Shown piece after piece: positions 24,618 to 34,135 of a DNA stretch of 64,000 nt. This DNA comes from Duganella alba (GTDB lineage: Bacteria > Pseudomonadota > Gammaproteobacteria > Burkholderiales > Burkholderiaceae_D). Positions within the stretch are counted from its first letter, which is position 1, and every line of letters starts with the position of its first letter. The position numbers were made by a program, and so were the translations under genes. The DNA lies in the NCBI RefSeq assembly GCF_009674495.1, contig NZ_WKJN01000001.1:248001-312000 (forward strand), in the 5' to 3' direction. Below the pieces are notes generated by a model that saw only the letters and a list, made by a program, of their open reading frames with translations, did no database searches and was not told the origin of the DNA.

Positions 24618-27041
24618 TTAGCGACTGACTTTGCTGATGACGTAGCGATGCTTGCCGGATGCTTCGGCCGGAATCGCCGTCACTTCCTCAATCACGATGT
24701 CCACCGTTTCGCCCAGCCGGGCGCGGAATTGCGTGACGATGCTCAGCCGCAGCGAAGGCGGCAGGCCATCGACGCTGACCAGCAGCACGCGCGTGCAATC
24801 CAGCGTTTCCTGGATGATCTTGAAGGCGCGCACCTGCGGCAGGTCGCGCAGGATGTAGATCAGCGCCAGACCGTGCATGACCGTGCCGTCGCGCGCGACG
24901 ACAAAATCGGTGACACGGCCTTCCACCCGTTGCAGCAATGGCAAACCGCGTCCGCAAGGGCAGGGCGATGGATCGAGCGCGCCGACGTCGCCGGTGGCGT
25001 AGCGGATGAAGGGAAAGTCGTAGCTGGCAAGATGGGTGATGACGATGGCGCCGCTTTCGCCCGCCGGCACCGGCTGGCCGCTGGCGTCAAGGATCTCGAC
25101 GATGACGTCTTCGGCCGTGATGTGCAGGCCGCCTTCCGGGCATTCGTGGGCGATGAAACCGGCGTCGCGGCCGCCGTAGCCGTTGGCGACCGGCGCGGCG
25201 AAGGCGGCGCTCAGCAAGGCGCGCTGGTCCTCGTACAGCCGTTCGGCGGTGACGAAGACAACGCGCACACCGAGCCTGTCCAGCGCGACGCCGCGCGACT
25301 GGGCATGCTGCACCAGCAGACACATCACCGAGGGATAGCCGAACAGCATGGCCGGTCGCTGCTTCCGCAGGCGGGCCAGGTATTCGTCGAGCCGGGCCGG
25401 CGACAGGTCGAAGGCCGGCAGCAGGTCACTGCGCATCACGCGGTCGCGCCGGGCGCGCCACAGGTCCTGGGCGTGCAGTTCGATCGGCGAGCCCCACATC
25501 ACCGCCTCGCGGTCGCCGATGTCGACGCCCCACCAGCGCGTGGCGCGCCATTTTGCGGCCACATCGTGGCTGATGCGCTGCTTGCCGAGATAGAAGATCA
25601 ACGGTTCGCCGCTGGAGCCGCCGGTGGTGAAGCGTTTCATGTCGCCGGCGTCATCGGCGCAAAAATCGTCGCGATGGTCGTTGATGTGGGGCTTGCGCAG
25701 AATGGGCAGCAGGCGCAGGTCGCGTAGGTCGTGCACGCGCGTGGCGTCGAAGCCGGTGCGCGCATAGAGCTGGCGGTAGTAGGGAACGTGTTCGGACGCG
25801 TGCAACAGCAGCGCGCGCAGGCGCTGGAGTTGCAGTGTTTCGATCTGTTCGCGCGGCCACCATTGACTGGCTTCCATCCGCCGTCGCAGCATCGGACTGC
25901 GGTGGCGTTTGAACCATTCGTGCAGCGGGAACAGCGCGCCCGACACCAATGCTGTGTAGCCCAGCCGGCGCGGCCGGATCAGAACGCGGCGGTATTGCGC
26001 AAACAACAGCGGCGCGACGCCAGGCCAGCTGAAGCGACGCGCCGCAGCCTGGCCGGCCGCCGCCAAGCGGCGCGCCGTCGGCGCATCGGTCAGGATGGCG
26101 AGGATGGCGCGGGCCATGGCGTGCGGATCGCCGGGCGGTATCAGCAAACCATCGACATCGTCGCGGATCAGGTCCGGCACGCCGCCGACGTTGGTGCTGA
26201 CCACCGGCACGGCGCTGGCCCAGGCTTCCAGTACCGAGATCGGCATGTTGTCGGCCAGACTGGGATTGAGCGCCAGATCGGCCTGGCGGTAATAGTCCGG
26301 CATGGCGGCGTTGTCGGTTTTGCCGGCGAAGTGGACGGTGGTCTGGAGCTGCAAGGCCTCGGCCAGCATTTGCAGGCGCGGCAGCTCCGGTCCTTCGCCA
26401 CAGATCGTCAGGCTGGCGTGCGGCAGTTGCTTGCGCACCAAGGCGAATGCGCGCAGCGCCGTGGCATGGTCGTACAGCGGTTCCAGATGGCGGGCGATGA
26501 GAATGCCGGCGCGGCCCGGACGTTGCGGCGCGGGGATAAAGCGCTGCAGATTGACGATGTTGGGCACAATGTGCGTGGCGATGCCGTGTTGTCGAAATAC
26601 CCGTGCGAGATAGGCGGACGGCACGATGACGGCGTGGGCGCGGCGCAGGCTGAAGCAGACGCTTGCCGCGCTGCGCGCCAGAAAGGCCGGCGCTTCGCCG
26701 CCGCGATAGTTGAGCACCACGCCTTTGCCGCGCAGGCGGCCGATCCAGATCGCCGGGGCCGCATGCAAATGCCAGGACCAGCCCGAGTTGGCCATCACAT
26801 GCAGCAGTTGCGCGCGGCCGCTGGCGCGCCACAGATGCCAGAGGTAGGGCGGCAAGCGCAGCGCAGCGCGCAGGCCGCGTATCCGTGCCGCCCAGACGGG
26901 CCGCCACGGCGGGTTGACCTGGACCAGTTCCACGTGCGCGCCGGCCTCGCGCAGCAAGGCGGCCAATTGCACGGTCTGATTGGCCATGCCGCCGGCCGGC
27001 GGTGGCAGCGGCCCGATCAGGGCGATGCGCAGGCCGTTCAT
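24618..27041 (-). CDS. Fusion of GT4 glycosyltransferase and PaaK/CapK-like adenylating domain
   Basis: 807-residue two-domain protein. Residues 1-355 form a GT4 glycosyltransferase (IGPLPPPAGGMANQT; SLADNMPISVLEAWASAVPV at 261-280). Residues about 390-807 resemble phenylacetate-CoA ligase/CapK proteins: the ATP loop RFTTGGSSGEP (470-480), NGYGGRDAGF and CPCGRGLPLLQR. CapK-like proteins are common in capsule loci, but their reaction is poorly known; an acyl or amino-acid transfer to sugar is one idea. Joining it to a glycosyltransferase suggests coupled sugar addition and modification. The frame runs without a break across the join, so this is a real fusion. It overlaps the upstream gene by four bases. 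Confidence 0.87.
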   Translation of the reverse strand: MNGLRIALIGPLPPPAGGMANQTVQLAALLREAGAHVELVQVNPPWRPVWAARIRGLRAALRLPPYLWHLWRASGRAQLLHVMANSGWSWHLHAAPAIWIGRLRGKGVVLNYRGGEAPAFLARSAASVCFSLRRAHAVIVPSAYLARVFRQHGIATHIVPNIVNLQRFIPAPQRPGRAGILIARHLEPLYDHATALRAFALVRKQLPHASLTICGEGPELPRLQMLAEALQLQTTVHFAGKTDNAAMPDYYRQADLALNPSLADNMPISVLEAWASAVPVVSTNVGGVPDLIRDDVDGLLIPPGDPHAMARAILAILTDAPTARRLAAAGQAAARRFSWPGVAPLLFAQYRRVLIRPRRLGYTALVSGALFPLHEWFKRHRSPMLRRRMEASQWWPREQIETLQLQRLRALLLHASEHVPYYRQLYARTGFDATRVHDLRDLRLLPILRKPHINDHRDDFCADDAGDMKRFTTGGSSGEPLIFYLGKQRISHDVAAKWRATRWWGVDIGDREAVMWGSPIELHAQDLWRARRDRVMRSDLLPAFDLSPARLDEYLARLRKQRPAMLFGYPSVMCLLVQHAQSRGVALDRLGVRVVFVTAERLYEDQRALLSAAFAAPVANGYGGRDAGFIAHECPEGGLHITAEDVIVEILDASGQPVPAGESGAIVITHLASYDFPFIRYATGDVGALDPSPCPCGRGLPLLQRVEGRVTDFVVARDGTVMHGLALIYILRDLPQVRAFKIIQETLDCTRVLLVSVDGLPPSLRLSIVTQFRARLGETVDIVIEEVTAIPAEASGKHRYVISKVSR

Positions 27042-28246
27042 GGCGCGGGCGCCAGCAGGCGCTGGTAGATGTCGCCGTAGCGGGCGACGCTGGATTTCCA
27101 GCTGCGTTCGCTTTCGACGTAGGCGCGGGCCTGGCTGCGGAGCACGGGCCAGAGTTCCATGTGACGGATCAGATGCCGGACCTGGCCGGCAAGCGCTTCG
27201 GCGTCGCCGGCTTTGAACAGCAGGCCGGTTTTGCCGTGCTCGATCATTTCCCGGTGGCCGCCGACGTCGGAGGCGACGATCAGCCGGCCTTGCGCCATGG
27301 CTTCCAGCGGCTTGAGCGGCGTGACCAGCTCGGTCAGCCGCATCGGCAGGCGCGGGTAGATCAGGATGTCGATCAGGCTGTAATACTCGGCGATCTGGTC
27401 GTGCGCCGCGCGGCCGGCGAAAATGACCTGGTGTTGCAGGCCGAGCTGGTCCGTCAGCGCGCGCAGTGCCTGCTCCTGGGGGCCGCCGCCGACCAGCAGC
27501 AGTTGCAGCGCCGGCGTGGTCGTCAGCAGCCGTGGCAGGGCCTGCAGCAGCAAGGCCAGCCCTTCATAGGCGTAGAAGGAGCCGATGAAGCCGATCACCA
27601 GTTTTCCGCTCAATCCCAGGCGCCGCGCCAGCATGCGGTTGGGCGGCGGCGCGGCGCGAAAGCGACTGCTGTCGACCGCGTTGGGGATGACGGTGATGCG
27701 CGGCGCCGGGATGCCGCGTTGAATGATGTCGTCGCGCAGGCCTTCGCAAATGGTGGTGATGGCGTCCACCCGGCGCAAGGCGTAGGTTTCCAGCGCGCGC
27801 GTGAGCCGGTAGCGCAGGCCGCCGGGACGGCTGGTCCCGTGGTCGGCCGCGGCGTCTTCCCAGAAGGCGCGGATTTCGTAGACCACGGGAATATCCAGCG
27901 CGCGGCCCACGTGCAAGGCGGCGATGGCGTTCAGCGAGGGCGAGTGGGCGTGCAGCACGTGCGGCCGCGCCGCCGAGGCGACCTGGCGCAGGCGGCGCGC
28001 CAGGCCGGTGACCACCGCGATCTGTGCCAGGAGCGGCAGCCGCGCCCACCAGCGGCGTGCCGGCGGCGTGCGGAAGAAGTGCCAGCCATCGACCTCCTGC
28101 TCGGCCGGGGTCTCGCCCTGCTTGGCGCTGGTCAGGTGGATGGTGTCCCAGCCCATCCTGCGCTGCTGGCCGAGGATGGCCAGGGTGCGAAAGGTGTAGC
28201 CGCTGTGCAGCGGCGCGGAGTGGTCGAGGATGTGCAGGATGCGCAT
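27038..28246 (-). CDS. PEP-CTERM/exosortase A-associated glycosyltransferase, Daro_2409 type (TIGR04063-like)
   Basis: 402-residue GT4 enzyme beginning MRILHILDHSAPLHSGYTFR, the conserved start of this exosortase-associated family. The C-terminal domain has RPLVxx-type donor binding, visible as LVTPLKPLEAMAQGRLIVASD with the second Glu of the E-x7-E site. The ATG at 28246 is preferred over a longer open frame because the family start lies there and the base overlaps the stop of the upstream amidotransferase. It probably adds a defined sugar to the lipid-linked oligosaccharide. Confidence 0.9.
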   Translation of the reverse strand: MRILHILDHSAPLHSGYTFRTLAILGQQRRMGWDTIHLTSAKQGETPAEQEVDGWHFFRTPPARRWWARLPLLAQIAVVTGLARRLRQVASAARPHVLHAHSPSLNAIAALHVGRALDIPVVYEIRAFWEDAAADHGTSRPGGLRYRLTRALETYALRRVDAITTICEGLRDDIIQRGIPAPRITVIPNAVDSSRFRAAPPPNRMLARRLGLSGKLVIGFIGSFYAYEGLALLLQALPRLLTTTPALQLLLVGGGPQEQALRALTDQLGLQHQVIFAGRAAHDQIAEYYSLIDILIYPRLPMRLTELVTPLKPLEAMAQGRLIVASDVGGHREMIEHGKTGLLFKAGDAEALAGQVRHLIRHMELWPVLRSQARAYVESERSWKSSVARYGDIYQRLLAPAP

Positions 28247-30171
28247 TATGCGGCCTGCCGTTCGAGGTGCCGGCCTGGCGTTTCCAGCATCTGGCGCAGG
28301 AAGGATTCGAACATCAGCAACGACCACAGCGGCGCGCTGTGGTCGCGCAGGCCGGACTGGTGCTGCTGCATCAACAGCTGCACATAATCCATGTTGAACA
28401 TGTCGCAGCCGGACAGGACAGGGCTGCTCAGGCTGCGTTGCAGGCGCGTGCGCAATGGGCCTCGGAACCAGTCGGCCAGCGGCACGGAGAAGCCCATTTT
28501 CCGCCGATGCAGCAGTTCATCGGGCAGGTAGGGCGCCAGCGCCTGCTTGAACAGGTATTTGCCGGTGCCGCCATGCAGCTTCAACGCCGGCGGCAGGCCG
28601 GAGATCCATTCGACCAGCGGGTGATCGAGCAGCGGCACGCGCACTTCCAGGCCGTGCGCCATGCTGGCGCGGTCGACCTTGGTGAGAATGTCGCCCGGCA
28701 GGTAGGTTTTCAGGTCCAGGTATTGCACCAATGACAGCGCGTCGTTGGCGGGACAATGTTCAGCGTGGCGGCGCAGGGCGTCGACGGCGTGATAGTGGCC
28801 CAGGTCGCGCTTCAGCGCCGGACTGAAAAGTTGTGCGCGCATGTCGTCTTTCATGATGCTGACGCCATGGAAGTAGGCGGCGACGGAGTCCCGCGCCAGG
28901 GCTTGCAGCGTGCTCTTGGCGCGAAGTGGACGCGGCGCCCAATCGGCCTTGGGATACAGCCGGCCGAGGGCGCCGAACACGGGCTTGCGCAGGCCCAGCG
29001 GCAGCAGCGCGCGCCAGCGCTCTTCGTGCAGGTGCCAGCGGTAGCGGCGGTAGCCGGCCAGATTCTCGTCGCCGCCGTCGCCGGACAGGGCGACCGTCAC
29101 GCGCTGGCGCGCCAGCTGGCAGACGCGGTAGGTGGGCAGGGCGGAGCTGTCGGCAAAGGGTTCGTCGTACAGCGTGGCGAGCTGATCGATGAGTGCGGCG
29201 TCGTGTTGTTGCACCTGCTGGCTGTGGTGGCGGGTCTGGTAGCGCTCGGCCACCATGCTGGCGTAGTGCGATTCGTCGAACTGCGCGTCGGCGAAGGCGA
29301 TGGAGCAGGTGTTGACCGGCGCGGCCGACTGCTGCGCCATCATCGCCACCACCGCGCTGGAATCGACGCCGCCGGACAGGAAGGCGCCCAGCGGCACCTC
29401 GGCCACCATGCGGATGCGCACCGCTTCCTGCAGGCGGGCGATCAGTTCGTCTTCGAGCTGCGGCTGGCTGACGAGGTTCTGGCGCTTGAACGGCGCATCC
29501 CAGTAGCGGCGCGGCTGGCCCGGCGCGCTACCGTGGCGCAGCAGCAGCGTGTGGCCGGGTTCCAGCTTGCGGATCTGGCGGAACACGGTGCGCGGTTCGG
29601 GAATGTAGCCGTAGGCGAAATAGTCTTCGATGGCGAGCGGATCGAGATCGCGGCGCAGTTGGTCGTGCGCCAGCAGCGCCTTGATTTCCGAGGCGAAGAT
29701 CAGCTGTCCGTGGTCCAGCACGGCGTAGTGCAGCGGCTTGACGCCGAGCCGGTCGCGCGCCAGGAACAGGCTGCGCTGGCGGCGGTCCCACAGCGCAAAC
29801 GCGAACATGCCGCGAAAGTGCTCGACGCAGCGCGCGCCCCATTGCTCCCAGGCGTGGACGATGACTTCGGTGTCGCAATGGGTGCGGAAGGTGTGGCCGA
29901 ATTGCTGCAATTCGCGCATCAGCGCGGGAAAGTTGTAGATTTCGCCGTTGTAGACGACCGCCACGCTGTCGTCTTCGTTGAACAGCGGCTGCTGGCCGCT
30001 GGCCACGTCGATGATCGACAACCGTCGATGGCCCAGTCCCAGGCCCGGCTCGCGGTGCAGGCCGCCCTGGTCCGGGCCGCGGTGGCGCTGGATATCGGTC
30101 ATGCGTTGCAGCAGGCCAATGTCGATGTCGGCCTGCTGGTAGAGGTCAAAGATTCCGGCGATCGCGCACAT
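28246..30171 (-). CDS. Exosortase A system-associated amidotransferase 1 (AsnB family)
   Basis: 641-residue glutamine-dependent amidotransferase of the TIGR03108 type. The glutaminase domain is intact: nucleophile Cys2 in MCAIAGIFDLY, LGHRRLSIID, YNGEIYN and HCDTEV. The synthetase domain follows with LGAFLSGGVDSSAVVA and ALSGDGGDENLAGYRRY. It should use glutamine-derived ammonia to amidate a carboxylate by AMP activation, probably a uronic acid of the polysaccharide or a linked group. It contrasts with the AsnB-like protein at 12755, where the glutaminase half is degenerate. It lies between two sugar transferases in the long operon. Confidence 0.92.
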   Translation of the reverse strand: MCAIAGIFDLYQQADIDIGLLQRMTDIQRHRGPDQGGLHREPGLGLGHRRLSIIDVASGQQPLFNEDDSVAVVYNGEIYNFPALMRELQQFGHTFRTHCDTEVIVHAWEQWGARCVEHFRGMFAFALWDRRQRSLFLARDRLGVKPLHYAVLDHGQLIFASEIKALLAHDQLRRDLDPLAIEDYFAYGYIPEPRTVFRQIRKLEPGHTLLLRHGSAPGQPRRYWDAPFKRQNLVSQPQLEDELIARLQEAVRIRMVAEVPLGAFLSGGVDSSAVVAMMAQQSAAPVNTCSIAFADAQFDESHYASMVAERYQTRHHSQQVQQHDAALIDQLATLYDEPFADSSALPTYRVCQLARQRVTVALSGDGGDENLAGYRRYRWHLHEERWRALLPLGLRKPVFGALGRLYPKADWAPRPLRAKSTLQALARDSVAAYFHGVSIMKDDMRAQLFSPALKRDLGHYHAVDALRRHAEHCPANDALSLVQYLDLKTYLPGDILTKVDRASMAHGLEVRVPLLDHPLVEWISGLPPALKLHGGTGKYLFKQALAPYLPDELLHRRKMGFSVPLADWFRGPLRTRLQRSLSSPVLSGCDMFNMDYVQLLMQQHQSGLRDHSAPLWSLLMFESFLRQMLETPGRHLERQAA

Positions 30172-30173
30172 GG

Positions 30174-31337
30174 CTATCCTTTCGTCGATGGCTGGTGGGT
30201 AAGGCGGTCGTAGACGGCCAAATAGGCGGCGGCCATGGCGCTCAGGCTGAACTCGGTCAGCACGCGGCGGCGGGCGCGGGCGCCGTGCTGGGCGGCCAGA
30301 CCGGGCGCGCAGTAGTAGTCGGCGATGGCGGCGGCCAGCTGGCCGGGATCGCGCGGCGCCACCAGTTTTCCGGTCCAGCCCGGCTGCACCAGTTCGGGAT
30401 TGCCGCCAACCGCCGTCGCCACCACCGGCAGGCCGCTGGCCATGGCTTCGAGCACGGTATTGGAGGCGCCTTCGGCCAGCGACGGCTGCACGAAGACGGT
30501 GAAGGCGCGCATCAGGCGGGCGATGTCGTCGCGCGCGCCGGGCAGCCAGGCCAGGGCCGAGGTGCCGGAAGCGCGCAGCACGTCGAGGCACGGTTGGCGG
30601 CATGGCCCGTCGCCGATGATCACCAGGCGCATGCGGCTGGCGGCCAGGCCGCCTTGCGCCAGCAGCGTCAGGAAGGCATGCACCAGCGTGATGTGGTCCT
30701 TGACTTCGGCCATGCGGCCCACGCTGCCGATGACGAAGGCCTGTTCGGTCATGAAACCCTCCGGGCCGATGGCGGCCGGCGGTCCCAGCCGGGGATGGAA
30801 CTGCACGCTGTCGACGCCGTTGCTGATGTGGGTGACGCGCTGCGGCCGGGCGCCAATGGTGTCGACCAGCCAGTCTTCCAGATCCTTGCTGACGGCGATG
30901 AAATGGCCGATCAGCGGCCGCAGCATTTGCCGCAGCAGGCGGTAGCGGCGCTTGCTGCCGTCGAGATCGTTGATGTCACGGCCGTGTTCGCCGTGCACGC
31001 GCAGCCGCACGCCGGCGGCGGCGGCCAGCAGCTGGGCTTCGATGCCGGCCAGGTTGCGCGTGTGGATCAGCTGCGGCTGTAGGCGCTTGAGGGTATGGAA
31101 CAGGCGCAGATAGTGCGACCAGTCCTTGCCGTGGCGCTTGTTGATGCTGACGATCTCGACACCCGGCCGCTGGATGCGCAGGCGGAAGTCGCTGGCATCC
31201 TCCAGGCAGACGATGGCATGGCGGTAGCGCTCCGGCGGCAGGTGGTTGATCAGGTTGACCAGGCCGTTTTCCAGCCCGCCGACGTCGAGGCGGTGGATCA
31301 GGTGGACGATCAGCGGCGCGGCTTCAGCGGTCGACAT
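30174..31337 (-). CDS. PEP-CTERM/EpsH1-associated sugar transferase 2 (TIGR03088-like)
   Basis: 387-residue GT4 enzyme. LIVHLIHRLDVGGLENGLVN at residues 8-27 is the hallmark of this exosortase-linked family, and FVQPSLAEGASNTVLEAMAS near the C-terminus is the donor-binding region. The start ATG at 31337 overlaps the 3' end of xrtA by 14 bases, so it is translated with the exosortase. It is probably one of the core transferases of the conserved exopolysaccharide backbone. Confidence 0.92.
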   Translation of the reverse strand: MSTAEAAPLIVHLIHRLDVGGLENGLVNLINHLPPERYRHAIVCLEDASDFRLRIQRPGVEIVSINKRHGKDWSHYLRLFHTLKRLQPQLIHTRNLAGIEAQLLAAAAGVRLRVHGEHGRDINDLDGSKRRYRLLRQMLRPLIGHFIAVSKDLEDWLVDTIGARPQRVTHISNGVDSVQFHPRLGPPAAIGPEGFMTEQAFVIGSVGRMAEVKDHITLVHAFLTLLAQGGLAASRMRLVIIGDGPCRQPCLDVLRASGTSALAWLPGARDDIARLMRAFTVFVQPSLAEGASNTVLEAMASGLPVVATAVGGNPELVQPGWTGKLVAPRDPGQLAAAIADYYCAPGLAAQHGARARRRVLTEFSLSAMAAAYLAVYDRLTHQPSTKG

Positions 31338-32892
31338 GGCGCAGTCCCTGGTCGATGGCGGGCAGCATGGCGGCCAGCAGATCGCGCATGGCGGCTTCGG
31401 CGTTGGCGGGCTGGTCGTCGTAGGCGGCGGCAACGACGATTTCGGCGCCGCCGTCGTTGCCGCCGGACAGCTTGGCTTTGGCCAGCAGCAGCTTGAGCAG
31501 CTGCGGGCTGGCGGTTTCGACGCCGCCCTGCCTGTACCAGCGCCAGACCAGCAGCTTGTAGTTGGCGGCCTGCTGGACCGATTGGCGGATCGCCAGGCGA
31601 CGGCCCGCCACGCTGACGGTGCGTTGCGCGGCGCTGACTTCCTCCCATTGCGGCGCGCCGGAAACCACCGTGCGCTGCACCTGCGCCAGCAGTTCCGCGC
31701 CTTCGGATTGATGGCGATACCAGGTCAGTTGCAGCGTAACGGTGCGCTGGCCGTCGCTGTAACGTTGCGAGACGCGTTGTGGCCGGCCTTTGTGCAGCAT
31801 GTGCCAGTCGCCGGCGCGCATCGGGCTGGCGCGCCACGGCGCGGGCGGCGCGGCCAGCGTCAACGGCGGTTCCGCCGTGGCGTCCGACGGCGCGCGCAGC
31901 ACCAGCGCGGCGAGCAGCGGCCAGATGGCGCTCAAGGCAACGATGGCGACGGCGACACGGATGAATTGCGCGGTCGGGGCGACCTGCGGCGGTGCCACGC
32001 CGGTGGCCGACGCCTGCGCTGCTGGTTCGGCATCGCGCCAGTAGGCGCCGAACCAGAACAGCATGGCCATCACCACGCCAAAAAACACCCAGCCATAGAT
32101 CAGGTGATCGACGCCGGAGGCCAGTTTCATATTGCTCCAGTGGCCAATCAGCACGACCATGCAGGCGCGCAGGCCGTTTGCCAGGATGGGCAGCAGCAGC
32201 GAAATGGTGATGAATATCAGCCGCTTGCCAGCGCTGTGGTAGTTGACGCCCGCATACAGCATGCCCAGCGCGAGCGACGCGATCAGGTAGCGCAGGCCGC
32301 TGCAGGCGTCGGCCACGGCCCAGTTGCCTGTGGGCAGGGCGATGAAATTATTGTCATGGAAGACCGGGATGCCAATCAGTTGTAGCAAGGCCACGGTGAA
32401 GCGGGCGGTAAAGTCGATCAGCGCCGGCATCAGCACTTCGCCAAACGGCACCGTCAGCAGGGTGTAGGCCAAGGGAAAGGCGATCGCTGTCGCCAGCGCG
32501 CGTCCCAGCACGGTGGCGACAGCGGCAATACCGGTCAGTACCAGGCAATATTGTTGCAGCACCTGCACGCTGGCGACGGCGGACAGCATCCAGACCGCGC
32601 CCAGGGCGGCGATCAGCGGCAGGCCGGGCGGCCATGGACGCCGCGCGACGGTTGCCAGCTGCGCGCGGCGGCGCCAGATCAGCCAGCCCGCGACCGGCAG
32701 GATCAGGAATCCGTGGGTGAAGGTGGCCGAGCGTATCCACAGGGTCACGATGGCGCTGACCGTGGGCAGGTGGATGATGAGCACGGCAGCCAGCGTCAAC
32801 GCCAGGCAGATGTGTGCCGGCTGCAGCGAGGCGCCGGGCTGCACGGGCGTGGCATGCGGTGGCGACAGCAGGGCGGCGCGGCCGGTTTTCAT
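31324..32892 (-). CDS. xrtA: Exosortase A (XrtA/EpsH) fused to EpsI domain
   Basis: 522-residue inner-membrane transpeptidase. It cleaves the PEP-CTERM sorting tail of exported proteins and may attach them to a membrane or glycan acceptor. About eight membrane segments precede residue 285. The catalytic triad is visible as Cys197 (ADACSGLRYL), Arg242 (NGLRA) and His263 (VDHLIYGW). After a linker, residues about 315-522 match the EpsI domain (a further membrane helix, then a periplasmic part with APPAPWRASPMRAGDWHM and VWRWYRQGG). EpsI is often a separate protein; here both form one frame. It overlaps both neighbours. No PEP-CTERM substrate gene lies in the window. Confidence 0.95.
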   Translation of the reverse strand: MKTGRAALLSPPHATPVQPGASLQPAHICLALTLAAVLIIHLPTVSAIVTLWIRSATFTHGFLILPVAGWLIWRRRAQLATVARRPWPPGLPLIAALGAVWMLSAVASVQVLQQYCLVLTGIAAVATVLGRALATAIAFPLAYTLLTVPFGEVLMPALIDFTARFTVALLQLIGIPVFHDNNFIALPTGNWAVADACSGLRYLIASLALGMLYAGVNYHSAGKRLIFITISLLLPILANGLRACMVVLIGHWSNMKLASGVDHLIYGWVFFGVVMAMLFWFGAYWRDAEPAAQASATGVAPPQVAPTAQFIRVAVAIVALSAIWPLLAALVLRAPSDATAEPPLTLAAPPAPWRASPMRAGDWHMLHKGRPQRVSQRYSDGQRTVTLQLTWYRHQSEGAELLAQVQRTVVSGAPQWEEVSAAQRTVSVAGRRLAIRQSVQQAANYKLLVWRWYRQGGVETASPQLLKLLLAKAKLSGGNDGGAEIVVAAAYDDQPANAEAAMRDLLAAMLPAIDQGLRHVDR

Positions 32893-34130
32893 GGCGCACG
32901 CTCCATTTCGGCCAGGGTGTCGAGCAGATGCGTTTCAACGCCCAGCATGCGGCCCAGCCGTTGCAGGTTGTGTTCCCAGCGGTAGTCGGCGAGGATGCGC
33001 TGGCGCGCGGCGGCGCCCATGCGCGTATCCGGCGCGTGCAACTGGCGGCAGGCGGCACTGATGAATTCGGCGCCGCCGTCGGCGCAAATGACTTCGGTGG
33101 CTGGCGTGACGGAGATGCCTTCCAGCGCTTGCGGCGAGGCGATCACAATTTTCTGCATCGCCATGGCCTCCAGCACCTTGTTCTGGACGCCCCGGGCGAC
33201 GCGCAGCGGCGCGACCACCAGCGCGGCGTGCTGGAGATAGGGCCGCACATCCGGCACGGTGCCGCTGACCTGGATGCCGGGCAGCCGCAGCAAGTCGCGT
33301 ACCTGCGTCGCCGGGCGTGAGCCGACGATGTGGAATTCCAGGTCCTTGTGCTGGGATAGCAGCGTGGGCATCACGCGCTCGGCAAACCAGCTGACGGCGT
33401 CGATATTCGGTTCGTAGTCCATGGCGCCGGTGAAGACGATGGCGCGCGCGGCGCCAAACGGTGACGGATGCAGCTGCTGGGGCGAGAAGTAGCCGCTGTC
33501 CACGCCGTTGCAGTAATAATCCACCTTGTCCGCCGATTCGGGCGCGCGGCGCTTGAACAGTTCGGCTTCGGCGGGGGATACCAGCAGCACGCGGTCGAAT
33601 TCGGCGGCGGCCTTGCGTTCGAACTCCAGCAGCAGCCGGCCTTCGCGCCGGTACAGGCCGGAAAGCGGCCAGGGCTTGTTGTCCGCGTAGCTATGCCACT
33701 TTTCGGAATCGACGTCGACCAGGTCCAGCACGCGCCACAGCGGGCCGTGCGAGGTGCCGCACGGCAGGTATTGCGCCATCGGCCCGGAGTAGGCCAGGCA
33801 AGTGCTGATATGGCGCTCCTCCAGCGTTTTGTCGACCCAGCGTTGCAGGACGGCGTGACGGAAATACGGCAGGCTGAGCGCTTCATCGCGCAGCAAGGCG
33901 GACAAGCCGGACAGCCGTGCCCAATGCGGCGGCATGCGCACGAAGCAGCTGCTGGCGCACAGTCCGGCCAGGTGTTGCGCGTAGGCGTCGTCGTCGTCGC
34001 TGTCCAGGAAGGTGCCGAGATGGATGCGGAAGTGCTGCCGCAGATATTGCAAGGCGTGATAGGAACGGATCTTCTCCCCCTTGTTGGGCGGATAGGGCAG
34101 TCGGTGGCATAAAAAGAGCAGATCGCGCAT
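32889..34130 (-). CDS. PEP-CTERM/EpsH1-associated sugar transferase 1 (TIGR03087-like)
   Basis: 413-residue GT4-type enzyme. MRDLLFLCHRLPYPPNKGEK is the family signature at the N-terminus, and the C-terminal half contains ALVVAPLRVARGVQNKVLEA, the donor-side motif of this family. The ATG at 34130 is chosen for that conserved start. It ends four bases into xrtA and begins five bases after the FemAB gene. With transferases 2 and the Daro_2409 type it forms the conserved set that accompanies exosortase A. Confidence 0.92.
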   Translation of the reverse strand: MRDLLFLCHRLPYPPNKGEKIRSYHALQYLRQHFRIHLGTFLDSDDDDAYAQHLAGLCASSCFVRMPPHWARLSGLSALLRDEALSLPYFRHAVLQRWVDKTLEERHISTCLAYSGPMAQYLPCGTSHGPLWRVLDLVDVDSEKWHSYADNKPWPLSGLYRREGRLLLEFERKAAAEFDRVLLVSPAEAELFKRRAPESADKVDYYCNGVDSGYFSPQQLHPSPFGAARAIVFTGAMDYEPNIDAVSWFAERVMPTLLSQHKDLEFHIVGSRPATQVRDLLRLPGIQVSGTVPDVRPYLQHAALVVAPLRVARGVQNKVLEAMAMQKIVIASPQALEGISVTPATEVICADGGAEFISAACRQLHAPDTRMGAAARQRILADYRWEHNLQRLGRMLGVETHLLDTLAEMERAP

Positions 34131-34135
34131 GGCCG

